NCBI GenBank assembly: GCA_029258695.1
Contig: JARIBR010000275.1
Span: forward strand, 1 to 14,320
Length of the DNA stretch: 14,320 bases
Reading direction: 5' to 3'
Source of the DNA: Quadrisphaera sp.
GTDB taxonomy: Bacteria > Actinomycetota > Actinomycetes > Actinomycetales > Quadrisphaeraceae
The position numbers and the translations under genes are program-made. The notes beneath the pieces were generated by a model that made no database searches, had not been told where the DNA came from, and was given only the letters and a program-made list of their open reading frames with translations. Below, in pieces: positions 1-6,075 of the stretch (the stretch's first letter is position 1; each line of letters begins with the position of its first letter).

Positions 1-19
1 GCCCCGCCGCCGGCGCGTC

Positions 20-358
20 GTGCCGACGCTGACCTTCGTGCTCGGCCTGCTGCTGGGCGCGGGAGCCGTCGTCGGCCTCGTCGCAGCCGGCCTGATCGGC
101 GAGCGGGCGGCCCCGGCGCCGGCGCCCGAGCCCTCACCGACCGGGATCGTCCTCACCGTGCCGGAGTCCTGCGCCGAGGCGGGGGCGATCTCGGCCCGGG
201 TCATCGACATCACGGAGCAGATCGTCCTCGCCTCCCAGGAGCTCGACGCGGCGCGCCTGCAGGTCCTCGTCGACCAGCTGCAGGAGCTGGACCCGCAGCT
301 CCGCGCGGCCACGAGGACGTGCAACGAGGACTCGGCCGGGTCGGCGACGGTCACCTGA
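20..358 (+). CDS. small membrane-anchored or secreted protein, function unknown
   Basis: A 112-residue protein from a GTG start; the frame is open to the window edge, so the true start could lie upstream. Residues about 4-26 form one hydrophobic segment, followed by a Pro/Ala-rich spacer (about 31-40) and a soluble domain predicted outside the cell. The domain holds exactly two cysteines, C51 and C101, one at each end of a Leu/Gln-rich helical stretch, which suggests a disulphide closing a helical hairpin (inference). The hydrophobic segment could be a signal peptide or a membrane anchor. I do not recognise a named family. It converges on the thiamine transporter operon. Confidence 0.6.
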   Translation: MPTLTFVLGLLLGAGAVVGLVAAGLIGERAAPAPAPEPSPTGIVLTVPESCAEAGAISARVIDITEQIVLASQELDAARLQVLVDQLQELDPQLRAATRTCNEDSAGSATVT

Positions 359-395
359 GCACCACGACGGTCGCCGCGCTCAGGTCGCTCAGGTG
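352..395. terminator. inverted repeat between convergent genes, possible bidirectional terminator
   Basis: CACCTGAGC at 352-360 is perfectly complementary to GCTCAGGTG at 387-395, and its inner eight bases also match GCTCAGGT at 378-385. The repeat overlaps the stop codons of both convergent genes (TGA at 356-358, and 389-391 on the minus strand). It could end transcription in both directions. No T tract follows on either strand, so the terminator role is inferred from position. Confidence 0.4.
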
Positions 396-1186
396 AGCAG
401 CAGCCGCCACGTGCCCGCGAGGACCCCCGCCGTCGTCGCCGTCGCCGCGATCACCACGCCGCCGACCACCACCACGGCGTCGGAGGGGCGCAGGACCGAC
501 TCCCGGGCCCAGGTCCGCCGCGTCCCGCCGAAGCCCCGGGCCTCCATGGCGGTGGCGAGGACGGTGGCGCGCCGCACGGAGAGCACCAGCAGGGAGAACG
601 CCTGCTCCCCCCCGGCTCGGAGGCGGCCGAGCACCCCGTCGTCGCCCAGCCCGCGGGCGCGCCGGGCGAGCCCGAGCTGGCGCCACTCGTCGACGAGGAC
701 GTCCACGAGCCGCAGCGCCGCGAGGCCGCCCATGACGAAGCGGTGGGGCAGGCGCAGCACCTGCGCGAGGGAGTCGCCCAGGTCGGTCGGGTCCGTGGAG
801 GCCAGCAGCACCACGCCAGGCGTCCCGATCGCGACGATCCGCAGCCCGATCGCCGCGGCGGCCGTCAACGACCCCGCGGAGAGCGTCAGCGGGCCGAGCG
901 TGACCAGGATGGTCCCGGAGTGGACGGCGAAGAAGGCCGTCGAGACCGACGCGAGGACGGCGGCGAGCGCCACGATGGCCAGGCGCCGGGCCAGCGCGGG
1001 CAGCGCGACCCCGCACCACGGCAGGACGATCAGCTCGAGGGCCACCGCGGTCCCGGCGGTGACGACGTCGACGCTGAGCAGCAGCACCACGGTGATGGCG
1101 AAGGCGGCGGCGAGCTTCGCCGCGGGGTTGGCGCGGCTGACCACGGTGGGGCGCAGCGACGCCGTGTCCGGCGCGAGGAGGCTCAC
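389..1186 (-). CDS. ykoC: ECF transporter transmembrane (T) component, YkoC-like
   Basis: A 265-residue integral membrane protein of the CbiQ/EcfT type, which couples ATP hydrolysis by the paired ATPases to movement of the substrate-binding S component. Hydrophobic segments lie at about 24-50, 52-80, 93-130 and 236-258. Two Ala-Arg-Gly motifs sit in the cytoplasmic coupling helices at about 177-179 and 216-218 (within AMEARGFGG); they are the hallmark of T components and contact the ATPases. The GTG start overlaps the ykoD stop as GTGA, so translation is probably coupled. Length is usual for the family. The same frame stays open far upstream inside ykoD, but that part is a shadow. The thiamine-specific name rests on the riboswitch and YkoE, not on this protein alone. 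Confidence 0.9.
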   Translation of the reverse strand: MSLLAPDTASLRPTVVSRANPAAKLAAAFAITVVLLLSVDVVTAGTAVALELIVLPWCGVALPALARRLAIVALAAVLASVSTAFFAVHSGTILVTLGPLTLSAGSLTAAAAIGLRIVAIGTPGVVLLASTDPTDLGDSLAQVLRLPHRFVMGGLAALRLVDVLVDEWRQLGLARRARGLGDDGVLGRLRAGGEQAFSLLVLSVRRATVLATAMEARGFGGTRRTWARESVLRPSDAVVVVGGVVIAATATTAGVLAGTWRLLLT

Positions 1187-2964
1187 GGCGCGTCCTGCGG
1201 CGAGGCGACGGACGGCGCGGTCGGGGCGGACGACGCGCCCGGGGCGGACGCCACCGTGAGACGCCCGCCGTCGACGTGCCACGTCTCGTCGGCGATGGCT
1301 GCCGTGAGGTCGTCGTCGTGCGTGGCGGCGACCACGGCGGTGCCGCCGGCGATCGCGCCCCGCAGCAGCTCGGCCAGCTCGGCCCACGTGGCGGCGTCCT
1401 GCCCGAAGGTGGGCTCGTCGAGGACGAGGACCGCCGGGCGGGTCGCCAGGGCCGTCCCCACCGAGAGCCGGCGCTGCTCGCCACCGGAGAGCGTGAAGGG
1501 GTTGGCCCGAGCCAGACGTGCCAGGCGCAGGTGCTCGAGCAGCTCCTCGACGCGGGCGACCACCCCGTCGGGGCCGTCCTCGCCCAGCCCCAGCCGCCTC
1601 GGGCCGACGGCCAGCTCGTCGGCCACGGTGCGGGCGACGAACTGGTGGCGGGGGTCCTGGAAGACCGAGCCGATGCGGGCCACGAGCTGGCGGGGGCGCC
1701 ACCGGACGGGCTGGCTCCCGGCGCCGTCGTCGACCAGGGAGCGCAGCGCAGGACCGGCCGTGACGGTGCCGGCCGACGGGGCGGTGAGCCCGGCGATGAC
1801 GAGGGCCAGGGTGGACTTCCCCGCGCCGTTCGGGCCCCGGACGGCGACGCCGCGGCCCGCGCGGACGCTGACGTCCACCCCGGTCAGGACGTCGCCGCCG
1901 GAGCGGTGCCCGGCGCTCACCCCCGCCAGGGTGAGGAGGACCTGCCCGTCGCGCCCCGGTGCCGGGTCGCGCCGCGCCCCCGCGGTGATCATGGCGGATC
2001 CCCCCCTTCCCGCCGCTCCCCTCCCGGTGATCATGGGCGATCCACCCTTTCCGGGCTCCGAAAGGGGGTGATCGCCCATGATCACCGGGCCATCGGCGGG
2101 GGCGGCAGGTGCGGGGGTAGCAGGTGCGGGGGCGGCAGGTGCGGGGGCGGAGCCAGCAGAGTGGGTCGCCCCGGGGGTCCGCAGGGCGCGCGGCGTCAGC
2201 CCCGGGACCCACACGCCGGCGGCGGCCAGGTCCTCCCCGCGGGCGGCGATGACCTCGCGGGGCGCACCGTCGGCGGCCACCCCCCCGCCACGGTCGAGCA
2301 CCACCACCCGGTCCACGACGTCCAGCCACAGCGACACCCGGTGCTCCACCACGAGGCACCCGGCCCCCGTGGCGCGCAGGCGCTCGTCCACGACCTCCGC
2401 GAGGCGGGCGGCGCCGCCGGGGTCGAGCATGGCCGTCGGCTCGTCGAGCAGCAGCGTCGCCGGGCGCAGCGCCAGCACCCCGGCGAGCGCGAGGCGCTGG
2501 CGCTGCCCGCCGGACAGGTGCGCGGTGGGTCGGGCCCGGTCGACCGGCAGCCCCACCTGGTCGAGGGCCACGTCCACCCGCGGCCAGATGTCCTCACGGG
2601 GGACGCAGTGGTTCTCCAGGCCGAACGCGACGTCGTCACCGCAGCGCGCCAGGACCGTCTGCGCCTGGGGGTCCTGGAGGAGCAGGCCGCTGCGGGCGTG
2701 GCCGGCGCTGCCCTCCAGGGCGGCCAGGCGTGCGGCGTGGGCGTCGACGCCGTCGACCTCCAGCGTGCCCTCGACGTCCCCGGTGCCGCCGTCGGAGCCG
2801 TCGAGGACCCCGGCGACAGCGGTGAGGAGCGTGGACTTCCCCGCGCCCGACGGTCCGAGCAGCAGCACGCGCTCCCCGTCGGCGACCTCGAGGTCCAGCC
2901 CGCGGACCGCCCACGCCTGGCGGCCGTTCCAGCGCCAGCCGAAGCCGCGCGCGACCACGCTCAC
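1183..2964 (-). CDS. ykoD: ECF transporter ATPase with two fused ABC domains, YkoD-like
   Basis: A 593-residue cytoplasmic protein with two ABC ATPase domains in one chain, replacing the separate EcfA1 and EcfA2 subunits. Domain 1: Walker A GPSGAGKST 37-45, Q-loop Q97, signature LSGGQ 150-154, Walker B LLLDEP 171-176, switch His208. Domain 2: Walker A GPNGAGKST 377-385, Q436, LSGGE 492-496, Walker B ending DEP 516-518, His549. Both sites look complete. The linker, about 262-340, is Pro/Ala-rich and carries a palindromic element (listed separately). The GTG start at 2964 lacks a clear Shine-Dalgarno sequence; it is the last GTG of an 11-base tandem repeat that fills the gap after ykoE. An alternative GTG lies two codons downstream. 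Fused ATPases are usual for the YkoEDC group. Confidence 0.93.
   Translation of the reverse strand: MSVVARGFGWRWNGRQAWAVRGLDLEVADGERVLLLGPSGAGKSTLLTAVAGVLDGSDGGTGDVEGTLEVDGVDAHAARLAALEGSAGHARSGLLLQDPQAQTVLARCGDDVAFGLENHCVPREDIWPRVDVALDQVGLPVDRARPTAHLSGGQRQRLALAGVLALRPATLLLDEPTAMLDPGGAARLAEVVDERLRATGAGCLVVEHRVSLWLDVVDRVVVLDRGGGVAADGAPREVIAARGEDLAAAGVWVPGLTPRALRTPGATHSAGSAPAPAAPAPATPAPAAPADGPVIMGDHPLSEPGKGGSPMITGRGAAGRGGSAMITAGARRDPAPGRDGQVLLTLAGVSAGHRSGGDVLTGVDVSVRAGRGVAVRGPNGAGKSTLALVIAGLTAPSAGTVTAGPALRSLVDDGAGSQPVRWRPRQLVARIGSVFQDPRHQFVARTVADELAVGPRRLGLGEDGPDGVVARVEELLEHLRLARLARANPFTLSGGEQRRLSVGTALATRPAVLVLDEPTFGQDAATWAELAELLRGAIAGGTAVVAATHDDDLTAAIADETWHVDGGRLTVASAPGASSAPTAPSVASPQDAP
1984..2089. 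repeat. palindromic element inside ykoD, with a degenerate third copy
   Basis: The arms CCCGGTGATCATGGGCGATC (2023-2042) and its exact reverse complement (2070-2089) are perfect over 20 bases. Inside them, CCCTTTC (2045-2051) pairs with GAAAGGG (2060-2066), leaving an 8-base loop. A third, imperfect copy in the same orientation as the left arm lies at 1984-2010 (GGTGATCATGGCGGATC followed by a C run and TT). All of it is translated in frame as YkoD residues about 292-327, in the interdomain linker. The form resembles REP or MITE-type interspersed palindromes. Whether it recurs in the genome cannot be seen here. Confidence 0.85.
2101..2145. repeat. 15-base tandem repeat in the ykoD linker
   Basis: Three consecutive 15-base units (GGCGGCAGGTGCGGG, with one unit GGTAGC...) encode a repeated Pro-Ala linker (YkoD about 275-288) on the minus strand. 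It directly adjoins the palindromic element. A flexible spacer grown by replication slippage is the simplest reading. Confidence 0.85.
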
Positions 2965-3013
2965 GAACGGCTCACGGACGGCTCACGGACGGCTCACGGA
3001 CGGCTCACGGACG
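2959..3013. repeat. 11-base tandem repeat spanning the ykoE-ykoD junction
   Basis: Five head-to-tail units of GCTCACGGACG (the first, 2959-2969, has A for G at one position) fill the space between the ykoE stop (3016-3018) and the ykoD start (2962-2964). On the transcribed strand each unit reads CGTCCGTGAGC, so it holds a GTG start overlapping a TGA stop. GTGs fall at 3008, 2997, 2986, 2975 and 2964, the last being the ykoD start. No purine-rich ribosome-binding site is present in the array. Confidence 0.95.
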
Positions 3014-3015
3014 GC

Positions 3016-3666
3016 TCAGACGCGCCGGTCGCTGCGCCCGGAGGCCAGCGCCGACAGCGCGCCGGAGGAGCGCAGGCCCCGCAGGACCAGCCAGGCCCCA
3101 CCGCCGGCGAGGACTGCGCCGGAGACCATGCAGGCCGCGACGTAGAGCAGCTGGGTGGTCGGGGCGAGCGCGGCGTTGTAGAGGATCGTCTCGTAGACCC
3201 CCTCTCCGAGCCCGGCACCGAGCCCAGCGCCGAGCGCGGCGCCCAGGCCCCACCGGCGGTAGAGCAGCAGGGCGAACACCAGCTCGGCGCCGAGGCCCTG
3301 GACGATCCCCGAGCCCAGCGTCCCGAAGCCCCACTGGTTGCCGACGAGCATGCTGACGACCGACGCCAGGACCTCCCCGTAGAGCGCGGCGCCGGGCTTG
3401 CGGATCACGATGCCGGCGAGGACACCGGGAAGCAGCCAGAAGCCGTAGGTCAGCGCCCCGAGCGGCGGGTAGAAGCCGAGCGCGGCGCGCAGCGGCTCAC
3501 CGGCGATGTTCCACAGGATGAACAGCAGGCCGCCGGCGACGCCGAGGACGGAGGCGACGACGATGTCGACGGGGCGCCAACGACGCCCGCCGCGGGGCGG
3601 CGGCGCTCCGCGGGAACGGTCGCCAGGGTTCTGGCTGCTGGTGGACGAGGCGTTCGTGGTGGTCAT
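3016..3666 (-). CDS. ykoE: ECF transporter substrate-binding (S) component, YkoE-like (thiamine or HMP)
   Basis: A 216-residue membrane protein predicted to capture thiamine or its pyrimidine precursor hydroxymethylpyrimidine for the YkoEDC transporter. A polar, disordered N-terminus (1-28) precedes W30 and the first membrane helix (33-53). About five or six hydrophobic segments follow. Family-like motifs are RKPGAALYGE at about 89-98 and WGFGTLGSGIVQGLGAELVF at about 112-131. The ATG start is fixed by a strong AGGAGGAT ribosome-binding site at 3669-3676. It is the first gene after a TPP riboswitch, which supports the assignment independently. Substrate choice between thiamine and HMP cannot be settled from sequence alone. 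Confidence 0.92.
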   Translation of the reverse strand: MTTTNASSTSSQNPGDRSRGAPPPRGGRRWRPVDIVVASVLGVAGGLLFILWNIAGEPLRAALGFYPPLGALTYGFWLLPGVLAGIVIRKPGAALYGEVLASVVSMLVGNQWGFGTLGSGIVQGLGAELVFALLLYRRWGLGAALGAGLGAGLGEGVYETILYNAALAPTTQLLYVAACMVSGAVLAGGGAWLVLRGLRSSGALSALASGRSDRRV

Positions 3667-3670
3667 GGAT

Positions 3671-3741
3671 CCTCCTGCGTCGTCTGCGAGGAGGGGGACG
3701 CAGACACCCGGCCAGCACCCTGCTGGTCGGCGCGGTCTGCG
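3671..3741 (-). promoter_or_regulatory. riboswitch expression platform with anti-Shine-Dalgarno hairpin
   Basis: In the RNA, CCTCCT (3694-3689) is complementary to the AGGAGG ribosome-binding site (3676-3671), giving a hairpin that would block ykoE translation. Immediately around it, GTCTGCG (3705-3699) can pair with CGCAGAC at 3688-3682, placing the anti-Shine-Dalgarno in a loop and freeing the site. It can instead pair with CGCAGAC at 3741-3735, enclosing the perfect hairpin CCAGCA-GGG-TGCTGG (3726-3712). These pairings exclude one another, so a translational switch is inferred. No U-rich transcription terminator is seen. Confidence 0.6.
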
Positions 3742-3748
3742 ACGAGCC

Positions 3749-3845
3749 CGACTCCCTCCGCCGGTGCTAACCGGTTCAGGTTCGAGGGTCTGCGGTCTCC
3801 CGCACTCTCAGCTGCGAGACCTCTCGGCCTCCAGCTCCCCTGTCG
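3749..3845 (-). promoter_or_regulatory. TPP (thiamine pyrophosphate) riboswitch aptamer
   Basis: On the minus strand the conserved THI-box elements appear in order: GGGGAGC, CTGAGAG (3811-3805), ACCTGAACCGG (3781-3771), TAGCACCGGCG, then GGAGGGAG (3759-3752). A closing stem CGAC/GTCG pairs 3845-3842 with 3752-3749. The CTGAGA and ACCTGA blocks form the pyrimidine- and pyrophosphate-binding parts of the TPP aptamer. Binding of TPP normally lowers expression of the downstream gene, here the ykoEDC transporter, about 80 bases away. The match to the consensus is very good. Confidence 0.96.
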
Positions 3846-3854
3846 TTCCCGTCA

Positions 3855-3883
3855 AGCGTAGCGCGCCTCGGGGTGCCTGCCAC
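3855..3883 (-). promoter_or_regulatory. predicted promoter of the riboswitch-ykoEDC operon
   Basis: On the minus strand GTGGCA (3883-3878, compare TTGACA) and TACGCT (3860-3855, compare TATAAT) are separated by 17 bases. Transcription would begin near 3848, only a few bases before the aptamer closing stem, as expected for a riboswitch leader. Predicted by eye from consensus and position. Confidence 0.55.
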
Positions 3884-3939
3884 ACTGGGCGCCACGCGAC
3901 CCGGCGGACGCCGGTGGCTGACGACGATGGAGGTTCGAC

Positions 3940-4212
3940 GTGGGTGCTCTGGTGTGGACGCTGATGAACTTGGCGACGAAGGTGCTCAGCCGCAAGGTGA
4001 CGAAGGGCCTCACGGACACGTCGTGGAAGGCCGTCACCGGTCGGACGCCCCCGGTCAACCCCGCCAGCTCGACCACCTCATGGGGCGAGGCCGTGGCCTT
4101 CAACGCCTTCTCGGGCGCACTGAGCGCGGTGGCCATCATGGTGGTCAGCCGCCAGGCGGCTCGCTTCTACCAGAGGTCGGCCGGGCACCTGCCGAAGAAG
4201 CTCGAGGACTGA
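3940..4212 (+). CDS. DUF4235 family protein
   Basis: A 90-residue protein matching the actinobacterial DUF4235 family, whose function is unknown. It begins with a hydrophobic helix (MGALVWTLMNLATKVLSRKV), then a Trp/Lys/Thr-rich middle with a Pro-Pro segment. A second hydrophobic stretch (about 53-72, including AFSGALSAVAIMVVSR) and a short basic tail complete it. Two membrane passes with a short loop between them are likely. The GTG start is supported by GGAGG at 3929-3933, six bases upstream. It is divergent from the riboswitch operon and converges closely (18 bases) with the hydrolase gene, so it is probably transcribed alone. Confidence 0.82.
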   Translation: MGALVWTLMNLATKVLSRKVTKGLTDTSWKAVTGRTPPVNPASSTTSWGEAVAFNAFSGALSAVAIMVVSRQAARFYQRSAGHLPKKLED

Positions 4213-4230
4213 CCGCGGTCGCTCCCGCCC

Positions 4231-4977
4231 TCAGCCGACCGGTGCTGCTCCACCAGGCGCAGCGGTGGAAGGCTGCGGGGCGCGCAGGTGGGTGTCGAAG
4301 AACGCGAGGATGCGCCTCTTCGCATCGGCGGCGGCCTCGTGGTCGTACCCGACCCCCATGACCTTCATCACGGGCGCCAGCGGTGAGGTCACCGCGTGCC
4401 GGTTGAGGAAGCCGTGGCGGGCGCTGGCGTACTCCTTCACGTCGTGGGGCACGCCCCCGGCCTCGAGCGCTCCGGCGACCTCCTCCGCGGCGCCCTGCAG
4501 CGTGGTGTCCTTCGCGCCGTAGCTCGCGACGACCGGGCAGGCCCCCTGCAGCGCCTCGAGGTCCTCGGGCAGGGGCCCGTAGTTGACGCTCGCCGCCGAC
4601 CACCCGGGTCGCGGGGCCAGCATGAGCGCGAAGCCGCCGCCCATGCAGTAGCCGATGGCGCCGACCGCCCCGGTGCAGTCCTCGCGCGCGGCCAGGTCGG
4701 TGCGGGCGGTCTCCAGCTCGTCGTAGGCCGGGCCGCGCCCGGAGCGCATCGCGCGGAACGCCCCGGCGACGCAGCGCACGCGGCCCCAGCCCTGGGTCTG
4801 GCCGTCCTTCGCGTACAGGTCGGGGATGACGGTGAGGTATCCCGCGGCGGCGAGCCAGTCGGCCTGCTCCCTCATGTCGTCGCTCATCCCGAAGACGTCG
4901 TGGACGAGCACCACGCCGGGCCACGGCCCGGGGCGCTCGGCGGTGGGGACGGGGACAGCGAGGTAGCCGGCGCTCAT
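4231..4977 (-). CDS. dienelactone hydrolase family protein
   Basis: A 248-residue soluble alpha/beta hydrolase. The catalytic triad typical of dienelactone hydrolases is visible: nucleophile C111 in GYCMGG (109-114), D157 in GAKDTT, and H188 in ARHGF. The oxyanion region VLVHDVFG (23-30) is also present. Family members hydrolyse dienelactones in chloroaromatic breakdown or other small esters and lactones. No aromatic-degradation genes are nearby, so the substrate here is unknown. The ATG at 4977 is chosen because the family begins directly with the core strand; the open frame runs 40 codons further upstream with no family resemblance. The ribosome-binding site is weak. The Cys nucleophile, rather than Ser, supports the DLH assignment. 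Confidence 0.9.
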   Translation of the reverse strand: MSAGYLAVPVPTAERPGPWPGVVLVHDVFGMSDDMREQADWLAAAGYLTVIPDLYAKDGQTQGWGRVRCVAGAFRAMRSGRGPAYDELETARTDLAAREDCTGAVGAIGYCMGGGFALMLAPRPGWSAASVNYGPLPEDLEALQGACPVVASYGAKDTTLQGAAEEVAGALEAGGVPHDVKEYASARHGFLNRHAVTSPLAPVMKVMGVGYDHEAAADAKRRILAFFDTHLRAPQPSTAAPGGAAPVG

Positions 4978-5042
4978 CGCCGCAGCCTGCCACCGGGCGG
5001 GTGGCGCCGCGTGCGGAGCGCCGCTGCTGTCATGCTCGGTCC

Positions 5043-5189
5043 ATGGTCCTGCGGTCCCTGCGCGCGCCGGCCGGCGGCGGCCCCTCTCCCCTGGCACGGC
5101 TGCTGGCCGTCGTGGTGGTGCTCGGGCTGCTGCTGTCGGTCTCCCCCGTGGTGCTCAGCGCGCTGCGGTGGTTCGTCACGCTCTTCTGA
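5043..5189 (+). CDS. possible small single-pass membrane protein
   Basis: A 48-residue reading frame from ATG 5043; the frame could begin earlier, at 5001. A basic N-terminus with Pro/Gly residues is followed by a strongly hydrophobic segment (about 17-39), then a short end ALRWFVTLF. The N-in, single-helix layout looks like a genuine tiny membrane protein. There is no convincing ribosome-binding site or family match. It lies in the gap between the divergent hydrolase and the convergent dcd operon, where no competing gene is seen. Confidence 0.4.
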   Translation: MVLRSLRAPAGGGPSPLARLLAVVVVLGLLLSVSPVVLSALRWFVTLF

Positions 5190-5190
5190 G

Positions 5191-5233
5191 GACTCGCCCT
5201 CGGCCCCGGCGCTCGCGGGCCGCGCGGGGAGTC
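5191..5233. terminator. nested inverted repeat between convergent genes
   Basis: GACTC (5191-5195) pairs with GAGTC (5229-5233), and inside it GGCCC (5202-5206) pairs with GGGCC (5217-5221). The position, just after the 5189 stop and before the end of the convergent gene, suits a terminator. There is no T tract, so this is weak. Confidence 0.25.
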
Positions 5234-5259
5234 AGCGGACGACGCGGGCGGCGCTGCGC

Positions 5260-6075
5260 TCAGCCGAGGTCGCGCACGGGGAGACCGCCGACGTCGACGA
5301 CCGAGCCGCCGCAGGCGTCGAGCAGGTGGCGCGCCATGACCGACATCGTGACCACCGCGGCCGCCCGCTGCTGCCGGTGGGTGAGCGTGGGCCGTTCCGC
5401 CTCGGCCTGCTCGGGGTCGTCCGGCCACCACCGCAGCGCCGCGGTGGACCCGCCGCTGCCGAGCCCGTCGTCGGCCTCGAGGACCACCTCGAGGCACCCA
5501 CCGGCGAGGGGGGCCAGCAGCACCTGCTCCGCGGCCGGCTCGAGGCCAGCGCAGGCCGGGCGCAGCAGCGCGGACGCAGCAGGAGCGTCCACCGGCGTGG
5601 CGGTGCGGACGTCCAGCCCCGGCCAGGCCAGCGGGTCGGGGCGCAGCAGCGTCCCGCGCCCGGCGCAGCGCACCGCCCCGTGCAGCCGGCGAGCGAGGGC
5701 CAGCAGCAGGTCCAGGGCTCGACGCTCACCAGAGACCGGCAGCCCCTGCGGGAAGGCCCGCGTCAGCCCGTCGCGGTCGCTGAGGCCGGGCAGCGGCGCC
5801 TCGTCGCGCTCCACCGGGCTCTCCAGGGCCCATGCCAGGCGCCACGGCGACGGCACCTGGGCCCCGGCCGCCGCACCGGCGTCCAGGTGGAAGGGCCCGT
5901 GCAGCGCCGCGTGACGCCCGATCCTCAGCTCGGCGCCGGCGTGCACCGCGGCGCCGGGGTGCTTGGCCACGACCAGGGAGGTGACGTCACCCTCGAGCGT
6001 CTCGTCGGGCAGGAGCAGGAGGTGCTGGTCGGCGAGCTCGGCGCCGCGGGCCCGCCCGTGCAGGCGCTGGGTCAC
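5260..6075 (-). CDS. uncharacterised protein translationally coupled to dcd
   Basis: A 271-residue soluble protein that I do not recognise. No signal peptide or membrane helix is visible. The N-terminal third is rich in short beta-like stretches ([35 protein letters not shown]). The middle is Leu/Arg-rich and helical ([14 protein letters not shown]). The C-terminal third includes a Trp-rich piece (AALRWWPDD) and ends with a helix and the turn [22 protein letters not shown] at about 250-271. The GTG start at 6075 overlaps the dcd stop as GTGA, which sets the start and implies coupled translation. Coupling suggests, but does not prove, a role linked to deoxynucleotide metabolism. Codon use and composition match the neighbours. 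Confidence 0.75.
   Translation of the reverse strand: MTQRLHGRARGAELADQHLLLLPDETLEGDVTSLVVAKHPGAAVHAGAELRIGRHAALHGPFHLDAGAAAGAQVPSPWRLAWALESPVERDEAPLPGLSDRDGLTRAFPQGLPVSGERRALDLLLALARRLHGAVRCAGRGTLLRPDPLAWPGLDVRTATPVDAPAASALLRPACAGLEPAAEQVLLAPLAGGCLEVVLEADDGLGSGGSTAALRWWPDDPEQAEAERPTLTHRQQRAAAVVTMSVMARHLLDACGGSVVDVGGLPVRDLG

Noticed and set aside
2023..2089. The ykoD palindrome as a transcription terminator
   Set aside because: It lies inside an uninterrupted coding frame with a complete second ATPase domain downstream and has no T tract.
1187..2359. Upstream extension of the ykoC frame to a 656-residue protein
   Set aside because: The extra part is an out-of-frame reading of ykoD with no domain; the T component begins at the GTGA overlap.
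1984..3013. Repeats as a CRISPR array
   Set aside because: The 11- and 15-base units are directly adjacent with no spacers, and no cas genes are present.
743..3861. Very long plus-strand open frames (743-2071, 1276-3861, 2078-3145) across the transporter operon
   Set aside because: They are antisense to ykoEDC, low-complexity Arg/Gly/Ala/Pro, and result from high GC in the third codon position. The minus-strand proteins carry complete family motifs.
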